This document shows positions 30,249-40,468 of a stretch of DNA of 64,000 bases, piece after piece (the first letter of the stretch is position 1; each line of letters opens with the position of its first letter). Below the pieces are notes generated by a model. The model did not search any database, was not told the DNA's origin, and worked only from the letters and a program-made list of their open reading frames with translations. The DNA lies in the NCBI RefSeq assembly GCF_900105115.1, contig NZ_FNRV01000001.1:2961501-3025500 (forward strand), given 5' to 3'. The stretch comes from Pseudomonas mohnii (GTDB taxonomy: Bacteria; Pseudomonadota; Gammaproteobacteria; Pseudomonadales; Pseudomonadaceae). The position numbers and the translations under genes are program-made.

Positions 30249-31913
30249 TTAGTGGAACAACACTGCCGTTTTTTGCAGGGTCACCCACACACCCCACGCC
30301 AACGGAAGGCCCACTACCAGCCACGCCGCCACCGCCAACGGCTTGGAGCCCGCATCAGCTTTCCACTCCAGCACGGTGCTGCTGTCAGCGCCCTTGTCGT
30401 GGCCCAGCGCCTGTTCGGCGGCCAGTTCGGCGTCGGTCATGAAATACTTGTCGGCCACCGGGCGCACCAGCAGGTTGCACAGGAAGCCCAGCACCAGCAG
30501 GCCGGCGAGGATGTACAAGGTGATGTCGTAGGCAGCCGCACGCTCAACGCCGATGCTCAGCTGATACTCGCGCAGGTAGTTCACCAACACCGGACCCAAC
30601 ACACCCGCCGCCGCCCACGCGGTCAGCAGACGACCGTGAATCGCACCGACCATTTGCGTACCGAACAGGTCAGCCAGATAAGCCGGCACCGTTGCAAAGC
30701 CACCGCCGTACATCGACAGAATGATGCAGAACGCCGCCACGAACAGCGAGATGTTGCCCAAATGACCGAGGTTCGGGATCAGCGCATACAGGGCAAAGCC
30801 CAGGGCGAAGAACACGAAGTAGGTGTTTTTGCGGCCCAGATAGTCCGAGAACGAAGCCCAGAAGAAGCGGCCACCGATGTTGAACAGGCTCAGCAGACCA
30901 GTGAAGCCCGCGGCGATCGCGGCAATCGAAGCCAGTTGCGCCGCGTCCAGCTGACCAAACGTCAGCCCATTACCCAGCAACTTGCCGGCGAACACTTCCT
31001 GCAACAATGGCGAAGCCATGCCCAGGATGCCGATACCGGCGGACACGTTCAGGCACAGCACCAGCCACACCAGACGGAATTGCGGGGTCTTCCACGCCAC
31101 ATTCACGTGGACGTGGCGATGCGTGATCATCGCGTTCGACGCTTTCTTCACCGGCGCGGTCCAGCCTTCAGGCTTCCAGCCAGTAGGCGGCACGCGGTAG
31201 GACAAGGCGCCACCGATCATGAACACGAAATAGATCGCGGCCATCACCAGGAAGCTCTGCCACACGCCGACGCTGGTGGGCGAGGCGAAATGCCCCATCA
31301 ACGCCGCAGCCAATGGTGCACCGACCATCGCGCCACCGCCGAAGCCCATGATCGCCATGCCGGTGGCCATGCCACGCTTGTCCGGGAACCACTTGATCAG
31401 GGTCGACACTGGCGAGATATAACCCAGGCCCAGGCCGATACCACCAATCACACCGGAGCCGATCCACATCAGCCAGATCTGGTGCGTGTACACACCCAGC
31501 GCCGAAATCAGCAGACCACCGCACCAGCACAGCGCCGACACAACGCCAGCCTTGCGTGGCCCGGCATGTTCCAGCCAGCCACCCCAGATCGCTGCCGAGC
31601 AACCCAGGAAGATGAAGAACAAGGTGTAGATCCAGCCGAGCATCGAGATCGGCCAGTCGCATTGCGAAGAAAAGACTTGAGCGATGAAGCTCATGTCCGG
31701 CGCGCAAGCCACCGGAGCGGTAATGCCCAGCGCCTTGGACAGTGGCAGCCAGAACACCGAGAAACCGTAGGCCATGCCGATGCACAAGTGGATGGCCAGC
31801 GCGGCCGGTGGCACCAGCCAACGGTTGAAACCGGGCTTGGCGATGATGCGCTCCTTGGACAGGAACGCGGGCTGATCGGCTTTCAAGCCGTCCGCCGCTA
31901 TGCTCGTGGTCAT
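30249..31913 (-). CDS. OFA-family MFS transporter
   Basis: 554-residue inner-membrane carrier of the oxalate/formate antiporter-like major facilitator family. About twelve hydrophobic helices, the loop WFPDKRGMATGMAIMGFGGG typical of OFA proteins, GPRKAG in the first half and LGRKN after helix 6. Long central and C-terminal hydrophilic stretches account for the extra length over 400-residue OFA members. Substrate unknown; a monocarboxylate is a guess. GGGGGA lies before the ATG. Confidence 0.85.
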   Translation of the reverse strand: MTTSIAADGLKADQPAFLSKERIIAKPGFNRWLVPPAALAIHLCIGMAYGFSVFWLPLSKALGITAPVACAPDMSFIAQVFSSQCDWPISMLGWIYTLFFIFLGCSAAIWGGWLEHAGPRKAGVVSALCWCGGLLISALGVYTHQIWLMWIGSGVIGGIGLGLGYISPVSTLIKWFPDKRGMATGMAIMGFGGGAMVGAPLAAALMGHFASPTSVGVWQSFLVMAAIYFVFMIGGALSYRVPPTGWKPEGWTAPVKKASNAMITHRHVHVNVAWKTPQFRLVWLVLCLNVSAGIGILGMASPLLQEVFAGKLLGNGLTFGQLDAAQLASIAAIAAGFTGLLSLFNIGGRFFWASFSDYLGRKNTYFVFFALGFALYALIPNLGHLGNISLFVAAFCIILSMYGGGFATVPAYLADLFGTQMVGAIHGRLLTAWAAAGVLGPVLVNYLREYQLSIGVERAAAYDITLYILAGLLVLGFLCNLLVRPVADKYFMTDAELAAEQALGHDKGADSSTVLEWKADAGSKPLAVAAWLVVGLPLAWGVWVTLQKTAVLFH

Positions 31914-32203
31914 TGTGTATCCCCCAATTATTAGTATGGTGCGTCAGTCACTCCTCACCCTCAGCCTTGATTGCACGCAGGCACGACCGTTTTTTTCAGG
32001 CTAAAGCTGCATTTTGCTGCGACGACTCGCCGCAGAAGGACCGACGAACGGACGAAGGTTACCATTTGCACGTGACAGTAAAACCAAACTGACATCATGT
32101 TTTGTACGTTATCCGATCTCTTCTCCTGTGGGTGCTGCCGAACGGCCCGAGCCGCCGGCATCTCCGACAGGGAGCAATCCGTTTATAACTGACAGGAAAC
32201 GAT

Positions 32204-32608
32204 ATGCCGATCATTGTCGAGCCGCTGAACGAAGCCACCTACCAGGATCAGCAAGACCTGCAGAAAATTTACCGCGATGCCCCGGACTGGCTGTTCACAC
32301 CGTTTGCCACAGATACACAGCTGATTGAAAGCTGCCTGCAGGAAGGTTCGCTGATTGCAGGACGCTTCAACGACCGACTGTTGGGCGCTGCCCGCCTGCA
32401 ACGGCACCCCGACGCTTGGTATTTGTCTCAATTGTGCGTACGAAAAATCACCCGTCGTCGTGGGGTAGCAGAACGCCTGGTGTGCGAAGTGCAGAAAATG
32501 GCTGCGCAATCGGGCGCCTCATTGCGTCTTCTGGCCCCCGCCGGACATCTGGAAGCCCAAGCACTGGCTGCCAAGTTGCATGTACCGCTGGATGCTCTGG
32601 CGGAATGA
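32204..32608 (+). CDS. PanZ/PanM-like acetyl-CoA sensor acetyltransferase
   Basis: 134 residues with a GNAT fold: LLGAARLQRHPDAWYLSQLCVR followed by the acetyl-CoA loop TRRRGVAERLV. Similarity to PanZ, which binds acetyl-CoA and triggers maturation of aspartate decarboxylase PanD, is suggested by length and by the YLSQLCVRKITRRRGV block; no panD gene is nearby. AGGAAA precedes the ATG. Confidence 0.75.
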   Translation: MPIIVEPLNEATYQDQQDLQKIYRDAPDWLFTPFATDTQLIESCLQEGSLIAGRFNDRLLGAARLQRHPDAWYLSQLCVRKITRRRGVAERLVCEVQKMAAQSGASLRLLAPAGHLEAQALAAKLHVPLDALAE

Positions 32609-32686
32609 TCGCTGACCGGTCGTCCGTTTTGGGGCGCTATACTCCTCGGCTAAATTACGAATTCGACTAATTAAAAGGACTCGCCC

Positions 32687-34912
32687 ATGAAAGCGTTCGG
32701 CAAAATCCTGGGTCTGGTGCTTCTCGGGCTGTTGCTGATCATTGTGGCGCTGGGCTTTGCCCTGACCCACCTCTTCGATCCCAACGACTACAAAGACAAG
32801 ATTCGCCAGATAGCCCGCGACAAGGCCCACATCGAGCTGACGCTCAATGGCGATATCGGCTGGAGCCTGTTCCCATGGCTGGGCCTGGAGTTGCACGATG
32901 CCGGTGTTGCGACCCTGGCCAAGCCCACCGAACCGTTTGCCGACTTGCAGATGCTCGGCCTGTCGGTCCGCGTGCTGCCGCTGCTGCGCCGTGAAGTGCA
33001 AATGAGCGATGTGCGCGTCGAAGGCCTGAATCTGCGCCTGACCCGCGATAAGGATGGCCACGGCAATTGGCAAGACATCGGCAAGGTCCCGGCGCCGACC
33101 ACTGCTGGCACGCCTGCCGCTACCGCCAATGAATCGCCCCCCCCAACCACGGCCCAGGTTGAAAAACCGTCCCAGCCGATCCGCCTCGACATCGACAGCC
33201 TGACCATCAATAACGCCCGCGTTGAATACAACGACGAGCAGACCGGCAAGCAGTTCAGCGCCGAAAGCATTCAGCTCAGTACCGGCCCGGTGCATGACTC
33301 GACCAGTATCCCGGTCAAACTCACCGCTTTCCTGGGTACCAACCAGCCGGTTCTGCGGGTGCGCACCGAACTCAACGGCGAGCTGCGTTTCGAACGCGCC
33401 TTGCAGCGCTACAAACTCGAAGACATGCGACTGTCCGGCGAAGTGGCCGGCGACCCGCTGCAAGGCAAGACCATGACCTTCGCCGCCCAGGGCCAGTTGT
33501 TACTGGACAAGGCGGCCAACGTCGCCGAGTGGACCGGCATCAAAATCTCCGCTAACCAACTGCGTGCGCTGGGTGAACTGAAGGTCAATGACCTCGACAA
33601 GACGCCGCAGGTCAGTGGCGGCCTCTCGATCGCCCAGTTTGATCTGGCGAAGTTCGTCGACAGCATCGGTCAGACCCTCCCGGCCATGGCCGAGGGCAGC
33701 CTGAGCAAGGTCGAACTGGTCAGTCGCCTGTCGGGCACGCCGAGCAGCCTTGTACTGGACGACATCAACCTCAAAGTCGACGACAGCACCTTCAGTGGCC
33801 GCATCGCCGTCGAGGACTTCGCCAAGCAATCGCTGCGGGCGGTGCTCAAGGCCGACACCTTCAATGTCGACCGTTACCTGCGGCCAAAATCGGCGGAGGC
33901 CAACAGCGCGACGCAAGTGCGTCAGGCCGAAGTCGCCAGCACCGAAGCGGATGCCCTGGCCGGCGCGGGCAGCACACCACTGCCACAGGCACCGACCAAG
34001 GGGGCTTGGAGCAGCGAGCGCCTGTTGCCGGTGGAGCGCCTGAGCAAACTTGATGTGGATGCCGATCTGACCTTCGGCCAGTTGACCCTGGACAAACTGC
34101 CAATCCAGAACGCCGTGCTCAAGGCCAACGGCCAGGGCGGACTGCTGACCCTGACAAACCTGCGTGGCGATCTGTACGGAGGCAATTTCGAAGCCACCGG
34201 CACCCTGGATGTACGCCAGCAGGTACCCGCGCTGAACCTGCAGACGAAAATCAACCGGGTTCCGGTGGAGAAAATCCTCGAAAGCCAGGGCAAGAATCCA
34301 CCGGTCAAAGGTCTGGTCACACTCAACAGCAACCTGACCGGCAACGGCAACAGCCAGAAAGCGCTGATCGAAACCCTCAATGGCAACGCCGGCTTCGTCA
34401 TCAACAATGGCGTGTTGCTCAACGCCAACCTTGAACAACAACTGTGCAAGGGCATCGCCACGCTCAACCGCAAAAGCCTCAGCGGCGAGCCACGGGGCAA
34501 GGACACACCGTTCCAGGAGCTCAAGGGCAACCTGACCTTCCACAACGGCGTGGCCAGCAACCCGGACCTGAAAGTGCGCATCCCGGGCATGACCGTCAAG
34601 GGTGACGGTGATGTCGACCTGCGGGTGCTGGGCATGGATTACCGCGTGGGCATCATCGTCGAAGGCGATACCAGCGCCATGCCGGACCCCGCTTGCCAGG
34701 TGGGCGACAAGTTTGTCGGCATCGAGTGGCCACTGCGTTGCCGCGGCCCGCTGGAGCTCGGTGCCAAGGCTTGCCGTCTCGATAACGAGCGCATGGGTCA
34801 GGTCGCGAGCAAACTGGCAGGCGACAAGATCAGCGAAAAAATCGACGAGAAGCTGGGCGACAAAGTCAGCCCTGAACTGAAAGATGCACTCAAGGGGCTG
34901 TTCAAGCGATGA
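32687..34912 (+). CDS. AsmA family protein
   Basis: 741 residues: one N-terminal membrane anchor ([21 protein letters not shown]), then a long beta-rich periplasmic body. The N-terminal AsmA domain ([23 protein letters not shown]...) and the C-terminal AsmA_2 region ([40 protein letters not shown]) are evident. A Thr/Pro/Ala linker lies at about 135-165. AsmA-like proteins bridge the envelope and are thought to move or balance phospholipids. The stop overlaps mutY by four bases. Confidence 0.92.
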   Translation: MKAFGKILGLVLLGLLLIIVALGFALTHLFDPNDYKDKIRQIARDKAHIELTLNGDIGWSLFPWLGLELHDAGVATLAKPTEPFADLQMLGLSVRVLPLLRREVQMSDVRVEGLNLRLTRDKDGHGNWQDIGKVPAPTTAGTPAATANESPPPTTAQVEKPSQPIRLDIDSLTINNARVEYNDEQTGKQFSAESIQLSTGPVHDSTSIPVKLTAFLGTNQPVLRVRTELNGELRFERALQRYKLEDMRLSGEVAGDPLQGKTMTFAAQGQLLLDKAANVAEWTGIKISANQLRALGELKVNDLDKTPQVSGGLSIAQFDLAKFVDSIGQTLPAMAEGSLSKVELVSRLSGTPSSLVLDDINLKVDDSTFSGRIAVEDFAKQSLRAVLKADTFNVDRYLRPKSAEANSATQVRQAEVASTEADALAGAGSTPLPQAPTKGAWSSERLLPVERLSKLDVDADLTFGQLTLDKLPIQNAVLKANGQGGLLTLTNLRGDLYGGNFEATGTLDVRQQVPALNLQTKINRVPVEKILESQGKNPPVKGLVTLNSNLTGNGNSQKALIETLNGNAGFVINNGVLLNANLEQQLCKGIATLNRKSLSGEPRGKDTPFQELKGNLTFHNGVASNPDLKVRIPGMTVKGDGDVDLRVLGMDYRVGIIVEGDTSAMPDPACQVGDKFVGIEWPLRCRGPLELGAKACRLDNERMGQVASKLAGDKISEKIDEKLGDKVSPELKDALKGLFKR

Positions 34913-35976
34913 AAGCCGAGCAGTTTTCAACGGCGGTGCTGGACTGGTACGACCGCCACGGCCGTCACGACCTGCCCTGGCAGCAGGACATCAACCCGTA
35001 TCGGGTGTGGGTTTCGGAAATCATGCTGCAGCAGACCCAGGTCAGCACCGTGCTCAATTACTTCGACCGCTTCATGGCCTCGCTGCCGACGGTCGAAGCC
35101 CTGGCCGCTGCGCCGGAAGACGAAGTGCTGCACCTGTGGACAGGCCTGGGCTACTACACCCGTGCGCGCAACCTGCAAAAGACCGCGAAGATCGTCGTCG
35201 AACAGTACGGCGGCGAATTTCCGCGGGACGTGGAAAAACTCACCGACCTTCCGGGCATCGGTCTGTCGACAGCCGGGGCCATTGCCAGCATCAGCATGGG
35301 CCTGCGCGCGCCGATCCTCGACGGCAACGTCAAACGCGTGCTGGCGCGGTTTACGGCGCAAGAGGGTTATCCGGGCGAGCCCAAGGTCGCCAAACAGCTC
35401 TGGGCCAACGCTGAACGCTTTACGCCCCATGACCGGGTCAACGCCTACACCCAGGCGATGATGGATCTGGGTGCCACGCTCTGTACCCGCAGCAAGCCGA
35501 GTTGCCTGCTCTGCCCGCTGCAAAAGGGCTGTGAAGCGCACATGCTCGGTCTGGAGACACGCTACCCGATCCCCAAACCGCGCAAGGCCGTGCCACAGAA
35601 GCGCACGCTGATGCCGCTGCTCGCCAATGGCGACGGCGCGATTCTGCTCTACCGTCGCCCTTCCACGGGCCTGTGGGGCGGTTTGTGGAGCCTGCCGGAA
35701 CTCGATGACCTCGACGACCTGCAGCACCTGGCGTCGCAGCACTCTCTGGCGCTGGGCAACCAACAGGCCCTGCCGAACCTGGTGCACACCTTCAGCCATT
35801 TTCAGTTATCCATCGAACCCTGGCTGGTACAGGTCCAGGAGGACGGCCACCACGTGGCCGAGGCCGACTGGCTCTGGTATAACCTCGCCACCCCGCCGCG
35901 CCTGGGCCTTGCCGCCCCGGTCAAAACCTTGCTCGAACGCGCGGCCGCCGTATTGAACGCAGGAGAGTCGTCATGA
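34909..35976 (+). CDS. mutY: A/G-specific adenine DNA glycosylase MutY
   Basis: Removes adenine mispaired with 8-oxoguanine. 355 residues: catalytic glutamate in [11 protein letters not shown], helix-hairpin-helix [12 protein letters not shown] with the aspartate in LDGNVKRVL, a 4Fe-4S cluster at [17 protein letters not shown] (C-X6-C-X2-C-X5-C), and a C-terminal NUDIX-like domain ([13 protein letters not shown]). ATGA overlaps on both sides couple it to asmA and yggX. Confidence 0.97.
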   Translation: MKAEQFSTAVLDWYDRHGRHDLPWQQDINPYRVWVSEIMLQQTQVSTVLNYFDRFMASLPTVEALAAAPEDEVLHLWTGLGYYTRARNLQKTAKIVVEQYGGEFPRDVEKLTDLPGIGLSTAGAIASISMGLRAPILDGNVKRVLARFTAQEGYPGEPKVAKQLWANAERFTPHDRVNAYTQAMMDLGATLCTRSKPSCLLCPLQKGCEAHMLGLETRYPIPKPRKAVPQKRTLMPLLANGDGAILLYRRPSTGLWGGLWSLPELDDLDDLQHLASQHSLALGNQQALPNLVHTFSHFQLSIEPWLVQVQEDGHHVAEADWLWYNLATPPRLGLAAPVKTLLERAAAVLNAGESS

Positions 35977-36245
35977 CCCGCACCATCATGTGCCGCAAGT
36001 ACAAAGAAGAATTGCCAGCCCTGGAGCGCGCTCCATTCCCGGGCGCCAAGGGCCAGGACATTTTTGACCACGTCTCGGCCAAGGCCTGGGCCGACTGGCA
36101 AAAGCACCAGACCCTGCTGATCAACGAAAAACGCCTGAACATGATGAACGCCGAAGACCGCAAATATTTGCAGGGCGAGATGGACAAGTACTTCTCCGGC
36201 GAGGATTACGCCAAGGCTGAAGGCTACGTTCCGCCTGCAGAGTAA
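35973..36245 (+). CDS. yggX: oxidative-damage/iron-trafficking protein YggX
   Basis: 90-residue cytoplasmic protein protecting iron-sulfur clusters. The family start [21 protein letters not shown] with its single cysteine is clear, as are [17 protein letters not shown] and NEKRLNMMN. It follows mutY with a four-base overlap, the arrangement seen in E. coli and pseudomonads; tRNA-Phe follows. Confidence 0.97.
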   Translation: MTRTIMCRKYKEELPALERAPFPGAKGQDIFDHVSAKAWADWQKHQTLLINEKRLNMMNAEDRKYLQGEMDKYFSGEDYAKAEGYVPPAE

Positions 36246-36309
36246 CCCTGCAAAATCGGGGGGCGGATCGTAAGCGACGGAATTAATTTAAGAAATTTTA
36301 AAAAAGTCG

Positions 36310-36338
36310 TTGACGTAAATCCGAAAAACCCTTTTAAT
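36310..36338 (+). promoter_or_regulatory. sigma-70 promoter of tRNA-Phe
   Basis: TTGACG (36310-36315) and TTTAAT (36333-36338) with 17-base spacing, followed by a GC-rich GCGCCCCG discriminator ten bases before the tRNA, typical of stringently controlled stable-RNA promoters. Confidence 0.7.
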
Positions 36339-36348
36339 GCGCCCCGTT

Positions 36349-36424
36349 GCCCAGATAGCTCAGTCGGTAGAGCAGGGGATTGAAAATCCCCGTGTCGGCG
36401 GTTCGATTCCGTCTCTGGGCACCA
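36349..36424 (+). tRNA. tRNA-Phe (GAA)
   Basis: 76-base cloverleaf: acceptor GCCCAGA / TCTGGGC, D-arm GCTCAGTCGGTAGAGC, anticodon arm GGGGATTGAAAATCCCC with GAA, T-arm with GGTTCGATTCC, encoded CCA. Confidence 0.97.
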
Positions 36425-36430
36425 AATACC

Positions 36431-36465
36431 GAAAACCCTGAATCGCAAGATTCAGGGTTTTTTTT
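36431..36465 (+). terminator. terminator of tRNA-Phe
   Basis: Stem AACCCTGAATC / GATTCAGGGTT followed by eight T, immediately after the tRNA. Confidence 0.9.
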
Positions 36466-36658
36466 ATGCCCGTGATTTGTCCAGTCCTAACACCGCCGAA
36501 AATTCCTACGCCAGCCACGCCCTTTTCTCTCTAGTCGCATCCCCCTCCTCACACATCACCTTGGGATACGTCTCATTGAGCGCACCCCCCTTACAAAGTG
36601 AAACTTTTGCAGCAGCAAATCTGCCTGCATTCAACGTTTCAAAGTAAGGAAACATTTC

Positions 36659-37096
36659 TTGAATACGCTTTTGAAGTTCCTCGCCCTGTCGACAATTATT
36701 GCGACAGCAAGCGGCTGCGTCAGCTACAACAACAGCCAACCTTCTTCGCCGATCGACAGCACCGTCAAAGCAGACCTGAAAGCAGACATCGCCGTCGGTG
36801 ACACCATCTCCGGCCAATCTTCGGTTAACGTCCTGTTCGGCGTCCTCAAGTTTGGTGGCGACTCCCAGTTTGCGGATGGCGTCAGCTACGGCGGCGAGAG
36901 CGGTGGCCTGAGCGGTCTGGGTCTGGATCCCGTCAGCGCCGTCAAATCGGCTGCGGCCTACAAAGCGGTCAAATCCTCCGGAGCCGATCTGATCGTCGCC
37001 CCTCGCTATGAAGTGAACGAAGAAAACTACTTCATCTTCAAAAAAGTTTCCGTCACGGTAAAAGGCAACAAAGGCAACATCCGCAGCATCCGCTAA
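36659..37096 (+). CDS. small lipoprotein, family not recognised, TTG start
   Basis: 145 residues. A TTG start at 36659 with AAGGA eight bases upstream gives LLKFLALSTIIATASGC, a clean lipoprotein signal (lipobox TASGC, cysteine 20). The mature part is small and polar, with a glycine-rich centre (GVSYGGESGGLSGLGLDP) and a C-terminal segment SSGADLIVAPRYEVNEENYF that resembles the end of several small enterobacterial lipoproteins. No ATG start would keep the signal. Function unknown. Flanked by tRNA-Phe and a gap with no recognisable gene. Confidence 0.7.
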   Translation: MNTLLKFLALSTIIATASGCVSYNNSQPSSPIDSTVKADLKADIAVGDTISGQSSVNVLFGVLKFGGDSQFADGVSYGGESGGLSGLGLDPVSAVKSAAAYKAVKSSGADLIVAPRYEVNEENYFIFKKVSVTVKGNKGNIRSIR

Positions 37097-37478
37097 CACA
37101 TCCCCCCAGGTGTTTGTTCGGCAATCCATCCATTGCGCTTTGGCAAACCGAAAACCCTAGCGCAATGCATTCCGCAAGCAGCCAGTGAAAAACGGCTGTT
37201 TGCGGACTTGAGAACGGCTTGGATGATGGACTCATCAGAATCAATGACGAGCCGCAAATCAAAGAACCGAACTCCCGCGCCATCTCGCGCTTACCCCTCC
37301 ACGCAGTGGTGCCTTACTGGTGCACCGACTCTGGTCCGTACTTTCGGACTTTCAAAATTTTCCACCCCTATCGTAATTTCAGAGGATCCATTACTGGTGC
37401 AGGGCTGATTGCTTAAGTTCGGGCCGTTGCATGACCAATCATGTGATTGCCGGCCAATTACCAACAGGGAGGAATGTA
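37097..37478. other. 382-base gap, no recognised gene
   Basis: Lower-GC sequence. An imperfect hairpin (CCGCAAGCAGCC / GGCTGTTTGCGG, about 37168-37201) is the only structure I see. Short open frames have no ribosome sites or recognisable content. Confidence 0.5.
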
Positions 37479-38270
37479 ATGTCTTGGGATCTCATTGGCA
37501 TGTTGGCGCTCGTCGCTTTCTGCGCCGGCTTTTTTGATGCGATTGCCGGTGGGGGTGGCCTGATCACTTTGCCTGCCTTGTTTCTGGCAGGGGTAGATCC
37601 GATCAGCGCGATTGCAACGAACAAGTTCCAGGCCGCGTCGGCAACTGTTTCTGCCACGGTGACCTTTGCTCGCAAAGGACTTATCGAGTGGCGTGAAGGC
37701 CGCTTCCTGGTTATCTGCGGATTTATGGGTGGCGCCAGTGGCGCCTTACTGGTCAGCTCTATTGATAAGCGCTATCTGGAAGTATGCGTGCCCATCATGC
37801 TGATTCTGGTGGCCATTTATTTTGCGCTATCTCCAAAGCTGGCCAATGAAGATCGACGCAAAAGAATCGGCATTCTGCTGTTTTCCTTTACCCTGGCGCC
37901 GATCCTGGGTTTCTACGACGGCATATTTGGCCCGGGCGTGGGCTCTTTCTTCATTGTCGGATTCGTACTTCTCTGCGGCCTGGGCATGATGCGAGCCATG
38001 AGTTTTACCAAACTGGCCAACGCCTCCTGCAATCTCGGCTCTCTTTCGATCTTCATAACCAAAGGCGTGATCATCTGGCCAGTGGCCATCGCCATGGCTT
38101 TGGCAGCCTTCGTCGGCGCGCAACTGGGTGCCAGAGCCGCTGTTCGAGTCGGTCCACGACTGATCAAACCCATGTTGATCGTGGTCTGCTGCGCCTTGGC
38201 CATCAAGCTGCTAAGCGTAGAAACCAACCCCTTGCGCGTTGCGGTGATCCAATCGCTGGCTTGGTTATGA
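37479..38270 (+). CDS. TSUP/TauE-SafE family permease
   Basis: 263-residue membrane protein of the sulfite exporter TauE/SafE (TSUP) family. The N-terminal repeat motif FFDAIAGGGGLITLPALFLAG and its second copy GFYDGIFGPGVGSFFIVGFV, plus KLANASCNLGSL, are diagnostic. About eight helices. The ATG at 37479 has GGGAGGA five bases upstream; a longer frame from 37431 lacks a ribosome site. The anion transported is unknown. Confidence 0.9.
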   Translation: MSWDLIGMLALVAFCAGFFDAIAGGGGLITLPALFLAGVDPISAIATNKFQAASATVSATVTFARKGLIEWREGRFLVICGFMGGASGALLVSSIDKRYLEVCVPIMLILVAIYFALSPKLANEDRRKRIGILLFSFTLAPILGFYDGIFGPGVGSFFIVGFVLLCGLGMMRAMSFTKLANASCNLGSLSIFITKGVIIWPVAIAMALAAFVGAQLGARAAVRVGPRLIKPMLIVVCCALAIKLLSVETNPLRVAVIQSLAWL

Positions 38271-38321
38271 GCACTCCAATCAACCGGCTCCCCCCAACCA
38301 ATCACCGCCCACACATACAAA

Positions 38322-38355
38322 AAACCCTGAATCAAAAGGTTCAGGGTTCTATTTC
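38322..38355. terminator. terminator between convergent genes
   Basis: Stem AACCCTGAA / TTCAGGGTT, with A-run to the left and T-rich sequence to the right; can serve the TSUP gene and the convergent gene at 38380. Confidence 0.75.
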
Positions 38356-38379
38356 CCTCCCCCGGTTTTTGCCCACTCG

Positions 38380-38829
38380 CTAACTTTTACTGTTCCAGTG
38401 AAAGACCATGTTGCGGGCCGCTCCGCTGCCGATATCCGCCGTGTCACGCCGCTCCTCGCCGTTACGCGAGGCGACGACGGTGTATTTGCCAGCGGGCAAT
38501 TGCACATAAACCAACGGGCCGGCCTCGTTCAATGTCAGCACGGTTTGTCCGTGGTCTTTCTGTATGACCACGCTCACATCAGGGATGTACTCGTTCAGGG
38601 GGCCAACGGAGAAGGTCATGTGCAGGTTGTAGCCTGTGGCCTGCTGGATGGCGTGCGCTTCATCTTCACCGATGCCGCCAGACAGATAGGCAATTCCGTT
38701 TTCCTCTTGACGCTGAATCTGCACGCCCGAACCGTCAACGGGCTCCAGGCTGGCGGCAGGCGATATGGCTGAAAACACAAATACGCCGACGGTGGCGATG
38801 GGCAACAGCAGTGAATGGAAGGTTTTCAT
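38380..38829 (-). CDS. exported carboxypeptidase-regulatory-like domain protein
   Basis: 149 residues with a signal peptide (LLLPIATVGVFVFSAISPAA). The mature part shows LSGGIGEDEAHAIQQATGYNLHMTF-type sequence and then a beta-sandwich with VQLPAGKYTVVASRNGEERR, the pattern of carboxypeptidase-regulatory-like proteins common in pseudomonads. No enzymatic residues are seen. Secreted or periplasmic; function unknown. Single gene, convergent with the TSUP permease. Confidence 0.7.
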   Translation of the reverse strand: MKTFHSLLLPIATVGVFVFSAISPAASLEPVDGSGVQIQRQEENGIAYLSGGIGEDEAHAIQQATGYNLHMTFSVGPLNEYIPDVSVVIQKDHGQTVLTLNEAGPLVYVQLPAGKYTVVASRNGEERRDTADIGSGAARNMVFHWNSKS

Positions 38830-39045
38830 GATGGTGACTCCCGGGCTCTTCAGAACCCATTCGTTACCCTTCTTTTGATTTGCGCGCGAAGGCAGGAGTT
38901 TTAGATTGATTCAGTCTTGGGGCGAGCACGAAACGACCCCGGACTGCTAAGCGCCGCTGAGTCAGAACCAACGATAACCCCGATGGATTGTTCATCTGCC
39001 GCGTGAAGACTATCGTTGGCAACTATCCGCAAAGGACGGGCACCG

Positions 39046-40008
39046 ATGAACTTGCAGGAAACCCCACCCCTCGCCGCCACTCAAATCGAGCTGCCGCTGG
39101 CAAGTGACGCACTCGGCGAGCCCTTCAAGGAGCCCGCCGCAGATGGCTTTTTACTCGGAGGTTTCAACTGGCGGCACGCTGCCAGGGACACTCAGCGCCC
39201 GGTCGTCATCATCAACGCCGCCACCTCGGTGCGCTGCCGTCACTACTCGCGATTCGCCGACTACCTGTTTGCCAATGACTTCGACGTGATCACCTATGAC
39301 TACCGCGGCATCGGTGAATCGCGCCCCGCGTCGCTGAAAGGATTGAAGGCGTCATGGTCCGACTGGGGCGCCCTGGATTTCGAAGCGATGCTCAAGCGCG
39401 CACAGCGTGAGTTTCCCAATCAGCCGATCGATGTGGTCGGACACAGCTTTGGAGGCTGTGCAGCGGGCCTGGGAGCGTCGGGACGGCTTATCCGCCGCCT
39501 GTTGACCGTTGGCGCGCAATTCGCGTACTGGCGCGACTATGCGCCGGCTCATCGCTGGCGGATGCTGGGCAAGTGGCATGTGGTGATGCCGTTGATCACG
39601 ATGATCTACGGTTACTTTCCCGGCAAGCGCCTCGGCTGGCTGGAAGACACGCCCGCCGGCGTGGTCCGTGACTGGTGTACGCCCACCGCTCGTTACGAAA
39701 GGCGCCCCAGCGGCCAGGATCTCCATGTCAGAAATTTTGCCGCTGTCACCGCGAAAGCCCTGGCCATCAGCATCAGCGACGACCCCTATGGCACGATCCC
39801 GGCCATCGAACGCCTGCTCGGCTACTTCACCCACGCCAGCAACACCCACCTGCGCATTGCGCCCCAAGACATCGGCGAAAAAGAAGTTGGGCATTTCGCC
39901 TTTTTTCGCAGCGCATACCAAGCCACACTATGGCCCATTGCATTGTCCTGGCTGCAAAACGGTGAGCTGGCCCCCGGCACACCCGGGCGGACGGTGCCCC
40001 GCAGCTGA
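39046..40008 (+). CDS. alpha/beta hydrolase
   Basis: 320 residues, cytoplasmic (no signal). The fold motifs FDVITYDYRGIGESRP (oxyanion region) and the nucleophile elbow VVGHSFGGCA are clear; an acidic residue in ISDDPYG and a histidine near GEKEVGHFAFF complete a plausible triad. It resembles the COG4757-type predicted hydrolases. The ATG at 39046 follows AAGGA ten bases upstream; the longer frame from 39016 is unlikely. Substrate unknown. Confidence 0.85.
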   Translation: MNLQETPPLAATQIELPLASDALGEPFKEPAADGFLLGGFNWRHAARDTQRPVVIINAATSVRCRHYSRFADYLFANDFDVITYDYRGIGESRPASLKGLKASWSDWGALDFEAMLKRAQREFPNQPIDVVGHSFGGCAAGLGASGRLIRRLLTVGAQFAYWRDYAPAHRWRMLGKWHVVMPLITMIYGYFPGKRLGWLEDTPAGVVRDWCTPTARYERRPSGQDLHVRNFAAVTAKALAISISDDPYGTIPAIERLLGYFTHASNTHLRIAPQDIGEKEVGHFAFFRSAYQATLWPIALSWLQNGELAPGTPGRTVPRS

Positions 40009-40045
40009 ATAAGCCGCCCTTTCAACGAATTACGGAACGACGCCC

Positions 40046-40462
40046 ATGGCCTCCGCCAACAAGCAGCAAAAACGCGCCTCCCGCGCCAAGGCCAAGGCCA
40101 AGCAGAACCGCACGCAACGGGCCGCCGCGCCGGTTGAGCTGGACCCGAACGACGACCGCATCGACTTCGAGTCGGTGGACCTGACCGAACTGTTCAAGAA
40201 AATGATCGACGCGCAAAAGATCAGCCAGCAAGCCATGTGCACGGCCTTCCTCGAAGACCCGCTGCTGGAACTGGTCTACGAGCAGGAAGGCGAAGAAGGC
40301 GCGATGGATTTCATCCTCGCCGCGCTGATCGAGTATCGCCAATGGTCCGCCGACACCGATGAAGCCGGCGCCCTGGCGTGGATCGAGTCCCCGGCCTTCC
40401 AGGCTGATTACGTGGCGGCGTCCGACGCCATCGCGACCCAAACCCAACAGAAACCGAACTGA
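40046..40462 (+). CDS. small acidic protein with Lys-rich N-terminus (copy 1)
   Basis: 138 residues. The N-terminus MASANKQQKRASRAKAKAKQ is strongly basic; the rest is acidic and helical (DFESVDLTELFKKMIDAQK, LEDPLLELVYEQEGEEGAM). It is paralogous to the next gene: both begin MAS-NKQQKRA-RAKAKA, share an internal DLTELF/LAMFSKM-like helix and end with a YR-W-AD ... AWLTDP/AWIESP block. No known family that I can name. Probably one transcript with the next gene, six bases apart. Confidence 0.7.
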   Translation: MASANKQQKRASRAKAKAKQNRTQRAAAPVELDPNDDRIDFESVDLTELFKKMIDAQKISQQAMCTAFLEDPLLELVYEQEGEEGAMDFILAALIEYRQWSADTDEAGALAWIESPAFQADYVAASDAIATQTQQKPN

Positions 40463-40468
40463 GTTCCC

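Noticed and set aside
30189..31934. 581-codon frame antisense to the MFS transporter
   Set aside because: Gln/Arg/His-rich translation typical of the complement of membrane-protein genes.
36224..36448. 74-codon minus-strand frame across tRNA-Phe
   Set aside because: Antisense of the tRNA and terminator, not a gene.
37133..37408. 91-codon and 65-codon frames in the gap after the small lipoprotein
   Set aside because: No ribosome sites, no hydrophobic core pattern, two overlapping frames equally open.
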